This document shows positions 8,802 through 16,638 of a DNA stretch of 48,361 nucleotides, one piece after another. This stretch comes from Xanthobacteraceae bacterium (GTDB taxonomy: Bacteria; Pseudomonadota; Alphaproteobacteria; Rhizobiales; Xanthobacteraceae). The notes beneath the pieces were generated by a model, which worked only from the letters and a program-made list of their open reading frames with translations, did no database searches and had not been told where the DNA came from. Location of the stretch: positions 1-48,361 of the forward strand of contig JAIESR010000022.1 in the NCBI GenBank assembly GCA_019745775.1, written 5' to 3'. The translations under genes and the position numbers were made by a program. The stretch's first letter is position 1. Every line of letters starts with the position of its first letter.

Positions 8802-8913
8802 AGGGTGATGGATCGCCGCGCGGGACTCGGTTGGCGGTTGCCGGCGCCGGGCCTCAAGATCCGAAGAGGTGACGCACCAAGTGCGAACGAACGGACGCCG
8901 AACGCGCGTATGC

Positions 8914-9756
8914 TTAACCCTTGGTCGGCGACCAGCGATAGGCCTTGGCGCAGGCGCCGCCCATCAGCATCGCGCGCTCGCTTTCGCTCAGCCGGTCGGT
9001 TTTGAGGAACGGCTCGGTGGCCTGCTCGTAGTTGACGACGGCGTAGGCGCGCGTCCAGTCGGTGCCCCACAGGCAGCGCTCGAGACCCCAGGCGTCGAAC
9101 ACGCGCGCGAGCGGCTCCCAGATGTCCGCAAACGGATACGGTGCCTTGGACAGCGTGCAGGCGCCGCTGACCTTGATCACCGCGTTCTTGCGCCCGGCGA
9201 GGTCGAGCACCTTCGGCAGCTCGGCCCACGGCTGCGGCGGGGCAGGGGGCGTGCGCGGCTGCAGGATCGCCAGATGGTCGATGATGAAGCGCGTGTCGGG
9301 ATGGCGGTCGATCAGCACCGTGCCGGCATCGATATTGCCCCAGAACAGCACATTGACCGGAAGGTCGTGCTTGACGGCCGCGCGCGCGATGCGGTCGATA
9401 CCCGGATCCGTCGGCTCGCGCTTCGCCTCCGGCGTCAGCATGATGCGGATACCGACCGTGCCGGGCGTCCGCTTCCAGTCGGCGATGACGTCCTCCACGG
9501 CCGGATCGTCCGGGTCGACCGGCTTGACGATGCCAAACTTGCCGGGATGCGCCCGCTGCACCTCCACCGCATAGCTCGCGTCATAGCGGTACATGGAAAA
9601 TGGCGAGATGAAGATCGCGCCGTCGACGCCGACCTTGTCCATCGCCTCGACCATCTCGTCGCCGGTCACGTGATCGGGCCAGTTCGGCACCGTGTGCCAG
9701 GGGCGCCGGGCCGTGTTCGCTTCGTAGGCGTGGACCTGGGAATCGATGATAGTCAT
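8914..9756 (-). CDS. Amidohydrolase (amidohydrolase-2 / PDC lactonase-like)
   Basis: 280 residues, cytoplasmic. The N-terminal MTIIDSQVHAYE is the first metal-site strand of the family, IIDHLA the middle histidine strand, and LWGTDWTR carries the late catalytic aspartate. Length and order fit the TIM-barrel group that includes 2-pyrone-4,6-dicarboxylate lactonase and the ACMSD-like decarboxylases. These enzymes open lactone rings or decarboxylate aromatic-derived acids, which would match the FAH-family and HpaB-type genes nearby. The precise activity is inferred only to superfamily level. Confidence 0.82.
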   Translation of the reverse strand: MTIIDSQVHAYEANTARRPWHTVPNWPDHVTGDEMVEAMDKVGVDGAIFISPFSMYRYDASYAVEVQRAHPGKFGIVKPVDPDDPAVEDVIADWKRTPGTVGIRIMLTPEAKREPTDPGIDRIARAAVKHDLPVNVLFWGNIDAGTVLIDRHPDTRFIIDHLAILQPRTPPAPPQPWAELPKVLDLAGRKNAVIKVSGACTLSKAPYPFADIWEPLARVFDAWGLERCLWGTDWTRAYAVVNYEQATEPFLKTDRLSESERAMLMGGACAKAYRWSPTKG

Positions 9757-9991
9757 CGGGCGAACTCCTCACATTGGCAAGCTGCCGAACTGAACACGGC
9801 AGATCGGTAGCGCACAAGGCCGCGCTCGGGTGACGCGGTCTACCGCATTGGTCAAACTGCGGTTTTGCAGTCTCGCCGGCGGGCATTGGCGACCGCGATG
9901 AGGCGGCAGGCGGGAAGTACCACTATGCAAATCCTTGCGCGCCATGTTATGTGCTGCTGAGAACAACTTCCCAGCACGTGGAGATTCTTTG

Positions 9992-10666
9992 ATGGCGCTC
10001 AGAACGCTCGTCACGGCCACTGCGGCTCTGGTCCTCGCGGTTGCGATTGAGGCGCGCGCGCAGGGGCCACTGGTCCCGACCGCGCTGGTGGAAGACGTGA
10101 AAAGCGCCACCGCGGGCGTCCAGTTCATGGACTATGTCGGCAATCGGCAGGTGATCCAGCTCGGCCCGCAAGACGTCCTCGTTCTCAGCTACCTCAGGTC
10201 CTGTGAACACGAGACCATCACCGGCGGCATGGTGACGGTGGGCATGGAGCGCAGCACCATCCAGGGCGGCCGGGTCGTCCGCACCAATGTGCCCTGTGAC
10301 GGCGGCAGGATGCGGCTGAGCGCCCAGCAGGCGAGCCAAAGCGCCGCCGCCGCGTTCCGGCTTCAGAGTGCGGATAGCCAGCGCACGCTCTATGCGCGCT
10401 CACCGGTGGTCCAGCTTCCCAGGACGCTGGATGACCGTACCCTGGTCCTCGAGCGAACCGATCGCCGGGGCGAACGCTACCGGCTGGAGATCAATGACAG
10501 CATCGCCGCCAGTCGCTTCTACGATCTGGCCGGGGCGAAGGTGAATCTCGCCCGCGGCGGCACCTACGATGCACGCATCGGCAGCCACAAGGTGACGTTC
10601 CGGATCGATCCGAAAGCCAAGTCTGGCCGGGGCCCGGTCGTCAGCCGTCTGGTCCGCTTCCAATAG
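9992..10666 (+). CDS. Exported protein of unknown function, partner of CHASE2 phosphatase
   Basis: 224 residues. The ATG at 9992 follows GTGGAG and removes an implausible charged extension. The signal peptide is about 1-21 (VAIEARA-QG). The mature part has no family I can name with certainty. A first half rich in beta-strands (AGVQFMDYVGNRQVIQLGPQDVLVLSY) and two cysteines (SCEHE, VPCDGG) could form a FecR-like sheet with a disulphide. The stop is 19 nt before the start of the CHASE2 phosphatase, and both products would have periplasmic parts. A working model is that this protein is a partner or ligand carrier for the CHASE2 sensor. Confidence 0.6.
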   Translation: MALRTLVTATAALVLAVAIEARAQGPLVPTALVEDVKSATAGVQFMDYVGNRQVIQLGPQDVLVLSYLRSCEHETITGGMVTVGMERSTIQGGRVVRTNVPCDGGRMRLSAQQASQSAAAAFRLQSADSQRTLYARSPVVQLPRTLDDRTLVLERTDRRGERYRLEINDSIAASRFYDLAGAKVNLARGGTYDARIGSHKVTFRIDPKAKSGRGPVVSRLVRFQ

Positions 10667-10685
10667 CGGCAGCCGGCCGGCCGCC

Positions 10686-12713
10686 ATGGATCCCGTTCGC
10701 CTGCGCGCGGCCGCAGCGGGCGCCCTGATCGCAGTCTCCGCGGGACTCGTCGCCGCCTCGCCCGCGTTCGATTGGCTGCGGGGCTTCTCGATCGACTTCC
10801 TGACGATGTTGCGCTGGCAGGCGTTCGGCAACCCGCACGGGCCGGCGTCCTCGCCGGCGGTCGTGGTCGCAATCGACGAGGAGACCTTCAAGACCCCGCC
10901 GTTCGAAGGCAGCCCGAGCAGCACGTGGACGCCGGAGATCGGCCGGGTGCTGACCGCGATCATCGATGGCGGCGCCAGGGTCGTCGGTTTCGACATCATA
11001 TTCCCGACCTCGATCGAGCAATCGGCGGTGCGGTTCGGCGATGACACGCTGGGCGCCCGTCTGCGCGGCTTCGACCGGGATTATCTTCGAGCGCTGGCGA
11101 TCGGCGCGCGTGCCGGCAAGGTCGTGCTCGGCCAGGTGCAGCACAAGGACGATCCGGTCCTGCCGACCCCCGGACAGCGCGCCGCGGTCGGACACGGACG
11201 CAACATCCGCGCCCTCAACGTCTACACTGATCCCGATGGTGTGGTCCGGCGCGTCCCGCTCGCATTTTCGGTCGACGGTGAATCGGTCCCCTCCATGTCG
11301 GCGGAGCTTGCCGCGCGCGCGACCGGTGCGCCGGCCTCAACGAAGGTGAGGACCGCCGGCGCCGTCGCTGACACGATCACGCTGAATTTCGCGGGCGGCG
11401 CCGACGACATACCGACGTTTTCGCTCGCCGACCTGCGCGCCTGTGCCGAGAAGGAGGACAAGGATTTTTTCCGCCGCCATTTCGACGGCAAGGTCGTGCT
11501 GATCGGGACGCTGCTCGACGTCGAGGATCGCAAGATCACGTCGAAGCGATTTGCCACCGCGCCCGAAGGCGCGCGGGCGGAGCGCTGCGCGCTGGCGACG
11601 CCCGCCGCCGGGCAGGCATTTGCCCGCGCGACGATATCCGGCGTGTATGTCCAGGCGACGGCGGTCAACAATCTGATGCGCGGCGACGCGCTGACCGAAT
11701 TGGGCCGCACCGGTACCGGTATCGTGTCGTTCGTGTTGGCGGCGCTTGCAGTGGCAGCTGCGATTCTGCTCGGCCCGGCCGCAGCGGTGATTGCGTTCCT
11801 CGGTCTTGCGGCGGCCTGGATCGCCGCCGCGGTGGTCGCATTCCGCGACGCGCTGGCGCTGCCGCTGGTCGAACCGCTGCTGACGTCGCTGGCCGCCCTC
11901 GGCGCCACCGTCGGCTATCGCCTGGTGGTCGCCGACCGCATCATGGCCGCGCAGCTGGCCGAGAAGCGCGCCCGCGACGCCGAGATGGCGAGCGCCGCCG
12001 CCATCCAGCGGGCCATGCTGCCGGACGCGCAGCAGGAGAACTTCGCCGAAGGCCGGCTCGATGTCTTCGCGCAGATGATCCCGGCGAAGGAGGTCGGCGG
12101 CGACCTCTACGACATCGTCAAGCTGGACGAGAACCGCGTCGTGATCACGATCGGCGACGTCTGCGGAAAGGGGGTTCCGGCGTCCCTGTTCATGGCGATC
12201 ACGCAGACGGTCATGCGGCTCAGCGTTCGTTCCGGCGAGGATTTGCAGGCCGAGATCGGCGCCGCCAACGACCTCCTGGTCGCCAACAACCGGGAGACGA
12301 TGTTCACGACGCTGTTCTGCGGCGTGCTCGACGTGACCACCGGCGCGATGACTTATTGCAACTGTGGTCACAATCCGCCGCTCGTCCTGCGCCGGGGCGA
12401 AAGCACGTTCGAACAATTGCGCAATTGCGGGCCCGCACTGGCGATCATGGATGACATCAGTTACAGCCCGCGATCGATCACGCTGGCGCCCGGCGACGTG
12501 CTGTTCCTCTACACCGACGGCGTGACCGAGGCCGAAGACCCGCAATCGCAAATGTTCGAAACGGCGCGCCTCGAGCAGGCCCTGATCGAGACCCGCGATA
12601 AGCCTGCGCGCGGCGTGGTGGAGCATGTCGTCAAACGCGTCAACGAGTTCGCGAACGGGGCGCCCCAGTCCGACGACATCACCTGCATCGCGGTGGTCCG
12701 CGGCGGAGGTTGA
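10686..12713 (+). CDS. CHASE2 sensor with SpoIIE/PPM serine phosphatase domain
   Basis: 675 residues. One N-terminal membrane helix (about 8-27) leads into an extracytoplasmic CHASE2 domain (about 30-335, with VVVAIDEETF, GFDIIFPT and KVVLIGTLLDVEDRK). Three close membrane helices follow (about 340-415), then a cytoplasmic phosphatase domain (about 435-672). The metal-binding signature is complete: GGDLYD (Asp473), GDVCGKGVPASLFM, CGHNPPLVL, LYTDGVTEA and SDDITC. Such proteins dephosphorylate serine or threonine on anti-sigma-factor antagonists in response to an envelope signal. No partner-switch anti-sigma or antagonist gene is nearby, so the target is elsewhere. It follows the exported protein at 9992 closely, probably in one transcript. 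Confidence 0.88.
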   Translation: MDPVRLRAAAAGALIAVSAGLVAASPAFDWLRGFSIDFLTMLRWQAFGNPHGPASSPAVVVAIDEETFKTPPFEGSPSSTWTPEIGRVLTAIIDGGARVVGFDIIFPTSIEQSAVRFGDDTLGARLRGFDRDYLRALAIGARAGKVVLGQVQHKDDPVLPTPGQRAAVGHGRNIRALNVYTDPDGVVRRVPLAFSVDGESVPSMSAELAARATGAPASTKVRTAGAVADTITLNFAGGADDIPTFSLADLRACAEKEDKDFFRRHFDGKVVLIGTLLDVEDRKITSKRFATAPEGARAERCALATPAAGQAFARATISGVYVQATAVNNLMRGDALTELGRTGTGIVSFVLAALAVAAAILLGPAAAVIAFLGLAAAWIAAAVVAFRDALALPLVEPLLTSLAALGATVGYRLVVADRIMAAQLAEKRARDAEMASAAAIQRAMLPDAQQENFAEGRLDVFAQMIPAKEVGGDLYDIVKLDENRVVITIGDVCGKGVPASLFMAITQTVMRLSVRSGEDLQAEIGAANDLLVANNRETMFTTLFCGVLDVTTGAMTYCNCGHNPPLVLRRGESTFEQLRNCGPALAIMDDISYSPRSITLAPGDVLFLYTDGVTEAEDPQSQMFETARLEQALIETRDKPARGVVEHVVKRVNEFANGAPQSDDITCIAVVRGGG

Positions 12714-12797
12714 TTTCGCCCGCGCCGGTTCTTGACGCTAGAGCAGCTTCAACCGTTTCAGGCTCAGTCACGGCCTGACTGTTACACTTCGCCGCGA

Positions 12798-13751
12798 TCA
12801 GGCCTTCAGCTGGCGGGCAATGAACTCCTTGGCGACCTCGCGCGCCTTGTCGGTCTGCGGCCCCGGTTCGGCGACCCATTCGTGCACCGAATTCTCGAAC
12901 AGCCGGTACTCGCAGGTGCCGCCGGCAGCTTGGTAGGTCTTGGCAAATTTCTCCTGCATCTGGGGCAGCACGTTGTTGTCGAGCGCCCCCTGCATGATGA
13001 GGAGCGGCACCAGCGTGACCTTCTCCTCGCGCTCGAGCATCTCCTGCGGATTGCTTTCGTGGATCGTCTCCCATGGATTGAAGAAAACCTTGTTGTTCTT
13101 GATCATGCGCGCGTTGCCGCGGCGCTCCGCGTTTTTGTAGCGGGCGAACGTGTCGCTGATCGGCGATCGCGTGGCGACGTATGCGACCGTGGCGTCGACG
13201 TTCGCCGCAGCCGCTAGGGGAATCGCCGAGTAGCGCGGATCATGCGGCCGCATCGCCAAGAGCTCGGCGACGTGGCCGCCGCTAGAAGACCCGTAGATAC
13301 CAAGCTTGGAGGCGTCCCCATTCCAGGTCGCGGCATTCGCCTTCAGCCAGCGCACGGCGTAATTGGCGTCCTGCACGCAGGCCGGATAGGGAGCCTCGGG
13401 CGCCACCGTCATGTCGACGGCGACGACCAGGAGCCCGCTCGCGGCCAGCGCGCGATCCATCGGCTCCTCTGCGAACCGGTCCTTCCGGTTCCAGGCGCCG
13501 CCATGCAGGTCGAGCACGGTCGGGAACGGTCCCGGGCCTTTCGGCTGGTAGATGCGGGCCATCAGCATCCGGCCGGCGCTGTTGCGCCGCAGCTCGACCT
13601 CGCTGACGGCTAGCTCGAACGTGGCGGCGGGATTGTATGCGGATGCGCCTGCGGCTTGCGCGGCTTTGGTCGTGGACAAATGCAACGCAGGAAGACCTGC
13701 CGCGCCGGCAGCCGCCACGAGCTTGAGAACGTCGCGCCGATCTGACTCCAT
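12798..13751 (-). CDS. Tat-exported alpha/beta hydrolase (esterase/lipase-like)
   Basis: 317 residues. The N-terminus SDRRDVLKLVAAAGAAGLPAL is a twin-arginine signal with a hydrophobic stretch. The mature enzyme has the hormone-sensitive-lipase-type oxyanion motif DLHGGAWNR, the nucleophile elbow YGSSSGGHV and a late histidine in NSVHEWV, all in the normal order. It should act in the periplasm on a carboxyl ester, and export by Tat implies that it folds in the cytoplasm first. The start has GGAGG just upstream (minus strand). Nothing nearby reveals the substrate. Confidence 0.83.
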   Translation of the reverse strand: MESDRRDVLKLVAAAGAAGLPALHLSTTKAAQAAGASAYNPAATFELAVSEVELRRNSAGRMLMARIYQPKGPGPFPTVLDLHGGAWNRKDRFAEEPMDRALAASGLLVVAVDMTVAPEAPYPACVQDANYAVRWLKANAATWNGDASKLGIYGSSSGGHVAELLAMRPHDPRYSAIPLAAAANVDATVAYVATRSPISDTFARYKNAERRGNARMIKNNKVFFNPWETIHESNPQEMLEREEKVTLVPLLIMQGALDNNVLPQMQEKFAKTYQAAGGTCEYRLFENSVHEWVAEPGPQTDKAREVAKEFIARQLKA

Positions 13752-13905
13752 GGTTGCCTCCTGTCACAGTATTTCTGGCTACGCGCTGCGGCGGGCGACC
13801 CTGGCTTCGCCCCTGCGGCGCTCCTGACCTTTATTATTGGCGGTCAACACCTGCGGCACAACCGCCGAATCGCCGGGTCTGGAACGACGCGGAACAAACA
13901 GACCG

Positions 13906-14634
13906 TTAGATCAGCTTCAGCCCCTTCAAACTCGCGTGCCCGTCCTTGCCGACGATGATGTGGTCGTGCACGGAAATCCCCAGCGGCTTCGCCACGTCGA
14001 CGATCGCCTGTGTCATCGTGATGTCGGCGCGCGACGGCGTCGGATCGCCGCTCGGATGATTGTGCACGAGAATGATCGCCGTCGCCGACAGTTCGAGCGC
14101 GCGCTTGACCACCTCGCGCGGGTAGACCGGCGTGTGGTCGACGGTGCCGGTTTGCTGCACTTCGTCGGCGATCAGCTGGTTGCGCTTGTCGAGGAACAGG
14201 ATGCGGAACTGCTCCTTGTCGGCGAACGCCTGCGCGGTGCGGCAATAGTCGAGCACGCTCGACCATGACGACAGCGCCGGGCGCTTGCGCGTCTGGCCGC
14301 GCGCGAATTCGCCGGCGGCGGCCTGCACCACCTTGAGCTCGGCGATGGCGGCGTCGCCGAGGCCCTTGATTTCACGCAATCGCTCGATCGGCGCCGCGAT
14401 CGCCTCGGCGAACGAGCCGAACCGCCCGATCAGGCTCTTGGCGAGCGGCTTGACGTCGCGCTGCGGGATCGCGCGAAACAGGACGAGCTCGAGCAGCTCG
14501 TAGTCGCGCACGCCGCCGGTGCCGGCCTGCAACAGCCGCTCGCGCAGGCGCTGGCGATGGCCGTGATAGTGCGGCTTCGCCTCCGCGTCCGCCGCCGGCT
14601 TCGCTTTGGCGCTGGATTTACCATTCCCTGGCAT
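13906..14634 (-). CDS. radC: RadC-family JAB1/MPN metalloprotein
   Basis: 242 residues from the ATG at 14634 (MPGNGKSS). An N-terminal helix-hairpin-helix part ([19 protein letters not shown], about 85-105) precedes the C-terminal metalloprotease-like domain. The zinc motif is complete: [14 protein letters not shown], giving the HxHx7SxxD pattern. The molecular role of RadC is still uncertain; the old DNA-repair attribution is doubtful. It follows map on the same strand with a 71-nt gap. A much longer frame that runs through map in another phase was set aside. Confidence 0.92.
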   Translation of the reverse strand: MPGNGKSSAKAKPAADAEAKPHYHGHRQRLRERLLQAGTGGVRDYELLELVLFRAIPQRDVKPLAKSLIGRFGSFAEAIAAPIERLREIKGLGDAAIAELKVVQAAAGEFARGQTRKRPALSSWSSVLDYCRTAQAFADKEQFRILFLDKRNQLIADEVQQTGTVDHTPVYPREVVKRALELSATAIILVHNHPSGDPTPSRADITMTQAIVDVAKPLGISVHDHIIVGKDGHASLKGLKLI

Positions 14635-14705
14635 CCGCACAGCATGCCGGGCCTGCGGCCGTTTGCAAAGTGGGCGTTGCGGCCGCAGGATTGTGCGCGC
14701 GCCGA

Positions 14706-15536
14706 TCAGCCCTGCGCCGCAAAATGCGGCCGGTCGAGGCCGTTCGGCGACAGCGTGAAGATCTCGACGCCGTCGGTCGTCACCGCCACCGTGTGCTCGA
14801 ACTGCGCCGACAGCGAGCGGTCGCGCGTCACCGCGGTCCAGCCGTCGGAGAGTACCTTCACGTGCGGGCGGCCGAGATTGATCATCGGCTCGACCGTGAA
14901 GAACATGCCGGGCCGCAGCACGATGCCTTCGCCGGGCCGGCCGACATGCACGATGTTCGGCTCGTCGTGGAACAGGCGGCCGAGGCCGTGGCCGCAGAAG
15001 TCGCGCACCACGCTCATGTGCTGCGCCTCGACGTAGCTCTGGATCGCGTGGCCGATGTCGCCGGTGGTGGCGCCCGGGCGGATCGCCGAGATGCCGCGCA
15101 TCATCGCTTCGTAGGTGACCTCGATCAGCCGCTCGGCGCGGCGCGGGATGGCGCCGACCGGATACATGCGGCTGGAGTCGCCGTGCCAGCCGTCGAGGAT
15201 CAGCGTCACGTCGACATTGACGATGTCGCCGTCCTTGAGCGGCTTGTCGCCGGGGATGCCGTGGCAGACCACGTGATTGACCGAGGTGCAGGTCGACTTG
15301 CGATAGCCGCGATACATCAGCGTCGCCGGCGTCGCCTGGTGGTCCATGGCGAAGTCGAACACCAGCTTGTCGATATGCGCGGTCGGCACGCCCGGCCGCA
15401 CCTCGCCGTCGAGCATGTCGAGGCACGCGGCGGCCAGCCGGCCGGCCTTGCGCATGCCTTCGAAAGCCTGGGACCCGTGCAGCTTGACCTGCCCGGTCTT
15501 GCGTTGCGGCGCCAGGGCCGCGTCGACGTAGCTCAT
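14706..15536 (-). CDS. map: Type I methionine aminopeptidase
   Basis: 276 residues, full length. It removes the N-terminal methionine from nascent proteins in the cytosol. The dinuclear metal ligands can be seen in order: VNVDVTLI (Asp), GDSSRMY (Asp), [10 protein letters not shown] (His), FTVEPMI (Glu) and FEHTVAV (Glu). The substrate-positioning [12 protein letters not shown] motif is also present. The start at 15536 has TTGAGGA just before the ATG. It lies between sfsA and radC on the same strand, an order I recall from related alphaproteobacteria. Confidence 0.95.
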   Translation of the reverse strand: MSYVDAALAPQRKTGQVKLHGSQAFEGMRKAGRLAAACLDMLDGEVRPGVPTAHIDKLVFDFAMDHQATPATLMYRGYRKSTCTSVNHVVCHGIPGDKPLKDGDIVNVDVTLILDGWHGDSSRMYPVGAIPRRAERLIEVTYEAMMRGISAIRPGATTGDIGHAIQSYVEAQHMSVVRDFCGHGLGRLFHDEPNIVHVGRPGEGIVLRPGMFFTVEPMINLGRPHVKVLSDGWTAVTRDRSLSAQFEHTVAVTTDGVEIFTLSPNGLDRPHFAAQG

Positions 15537-15605
15537 TCCTCAACCCTGAATTTGGCTTGTTGCGATGCAATGTAAGCAACGACGTCCAGGAAGCAAGCGC
15601 CACAA

Positions 15606-16334
15606 TCAGGCTGGTCGGTCTGTGATCTTGACAGGGTCGGTGACCTCGATTCCGCCGCAACTGATGCGGCAGCGATAGGCGATGGCCTCGACCCCGGCGG
15701 CGCGGGCGGCATCGAAGGCGGCCCCGTAGCCGGGGTCGATGTCGCGGGCGAGCGCGAACCGCTCGGCCGAGCCGATCTGCACCAGATAGAGCATCACCGC
15801 GCGGGCGCCGGCCACGACCATGGCGGAGAGTTCGCCGAGGTGCTTGGCGCCGCGCCTGGTGACGGCGTCGGGGAACTCCGCGAGTCCGGGCGCGCGCATC
15901 ATGTGCACGTTCTTGATCTCGACATAGCAGGGCGGCCGGTCCGGCGCTTCGAGCAGGAAGTCGACCCGCGAGGCCTTGCCGTATTTCACCTCGCGGCGGA
16001 TGGACGCGTAGCCGGCAAGCTCGGCGATGCGCCCGCCCGCGATCGCCTCGGCGGCGAGCGCGTTGGGAAGCGCGGTGTTGATGCCGACGAGCTCAGGGCC
16101 GGCAGCGCCGCCGAAGTCGACCTCGATCAGCTCCCAGCTGTGGGCGAGCTTGCGGTTCGGTTTCGACGATTTCGAGAGCCACACCCGCGCGCCGGCAGTA
16201 CTGAGCCCGAGCATCGAGCCGGGATTGGCGCAATGCACGGTCACGGTCTCGCCCGACGGCAGCACGACATCGGCGAGGAAGCGCTTGTAGCGCTTCACCA
16301 GCGTGGCGGAAATCAGCTCGGCGGAAAATATCAT
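15606..16334 (-). CDS. sfsA: SfsA family protein (sugar fermentation stimulation protein homologue)
   Basis: 242 residues from ATG at 16334 (MIFSAELI). This matches the usual family length and removes an upstream extension that would translate the palindromic repeat. The family motifs are present: [21 protein letters not shown] (the OB-fold part), then SRVDFLLE and CYVEIKNV, which form the PD-(D/E)xK nuclease-like core, followed by [13 protein letters not shown]. In E. coli it has been linked to maltose metabolism and DNA binding, but its enzymatic activity is unproven. The 70-nt gap to map suggests a shared transcript. Confidence 0.92.
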   Translation of the reverse strand: MIFSAELISATLVKRYKRFLADVVLPSGETVTVHCANPGSMLGLSTAGARVWLSKSSKPNRKLAHSWELIEVDFGGAAGPELVGINTALPNALAAEAIAGGRIAELAGYASIRREVKYGKASRVDFLLEAPDRPPCYVEIKNVHMMRAPGLAEFPDAVTRRGAKHLGELSAMVVAGARAVMLYLVQIGSAERFALARDIDPGYGAAFDAARAAGVEAIAYRCRISCGGIEVTDPVKITDRPA

Positions 16335-16382
16335 ACTTTTCACTACGCCATGGATTTCTAAACGCGATGGATTTCTGACGTT

Positions 16383-16552
16383 GCCGCGAACTCGGTGGGA
16401 TTCCCTCTCCCCGGAGGGGAGAGGGTTAGGGTGAGGGGGATCGAACCTATCGAGAGAGCTATTCCCCCTCACCCCATCCCTCTCCCCCGAAAGGGCGTTC
16501 ACGCCCGTCTTCGACGGCTATGGGGGAGAGGGGGCAGACCGAGTCCGCCGCA
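16383..16552. repeat. Long palindromic repeat, chimeric copy
   Basis: The ends are inverted copies of each other (TGCCGCGAACTCGGT on the left, ACCGAGTCCGCCGCA on the right). Inside are the CCCTCTCC/GGAGAGGG hairpin, a matched GTGAGGGGG/CCCCCTCAC pair around a GAACCTATCGAGAGAGCTATT loop, and near the right a separate 14-nt hairpin GGGCGTTCACGCCC (16493-16506) followed by GTCTTCGACG. That last module also occurs in the unrelated-looking repeat at 22222. The region 16335-16638 has no gene. Confidence 0.8.
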
Positions 16553-16581
16553 GCTATCCGACTCAATCGCGCAGCATCTTC

Positions 16582-16617
16582 AAAAACACGATGGCCGGGA
16601 CGAGCCCGGCCATCGCA
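16582..16617 (-). terminator. Rho-independent terminator of the 718-aa gene
   Basis: Read on the minus strand, a perfect GATGGCCGGG/CCCGGCCATC stem closed by a 5-nt loop (16589-16615) is followed after GTG by a run of five T. It lies just past the stop codon at 16639. The stem is nearly identical to the hairpin at 22225-22247, so a dispersed palindrome seems to have been adopted as a terminator. Confidence 0.65.
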
Positions 16618-16638
16618 CATCATCACATTTTTTTTCGG

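Noticed and set aside
13906-15660. Frame that joins radC with upstream sequence across map
   Set aside because: It reads map in a wrong phase. radC has its own ATG at 14634 and normal length.
16335-16502. N-terminal extension of sfsA
   Set aside because: It would translate the palindromic repeat; the family starts at MIFSAELI.
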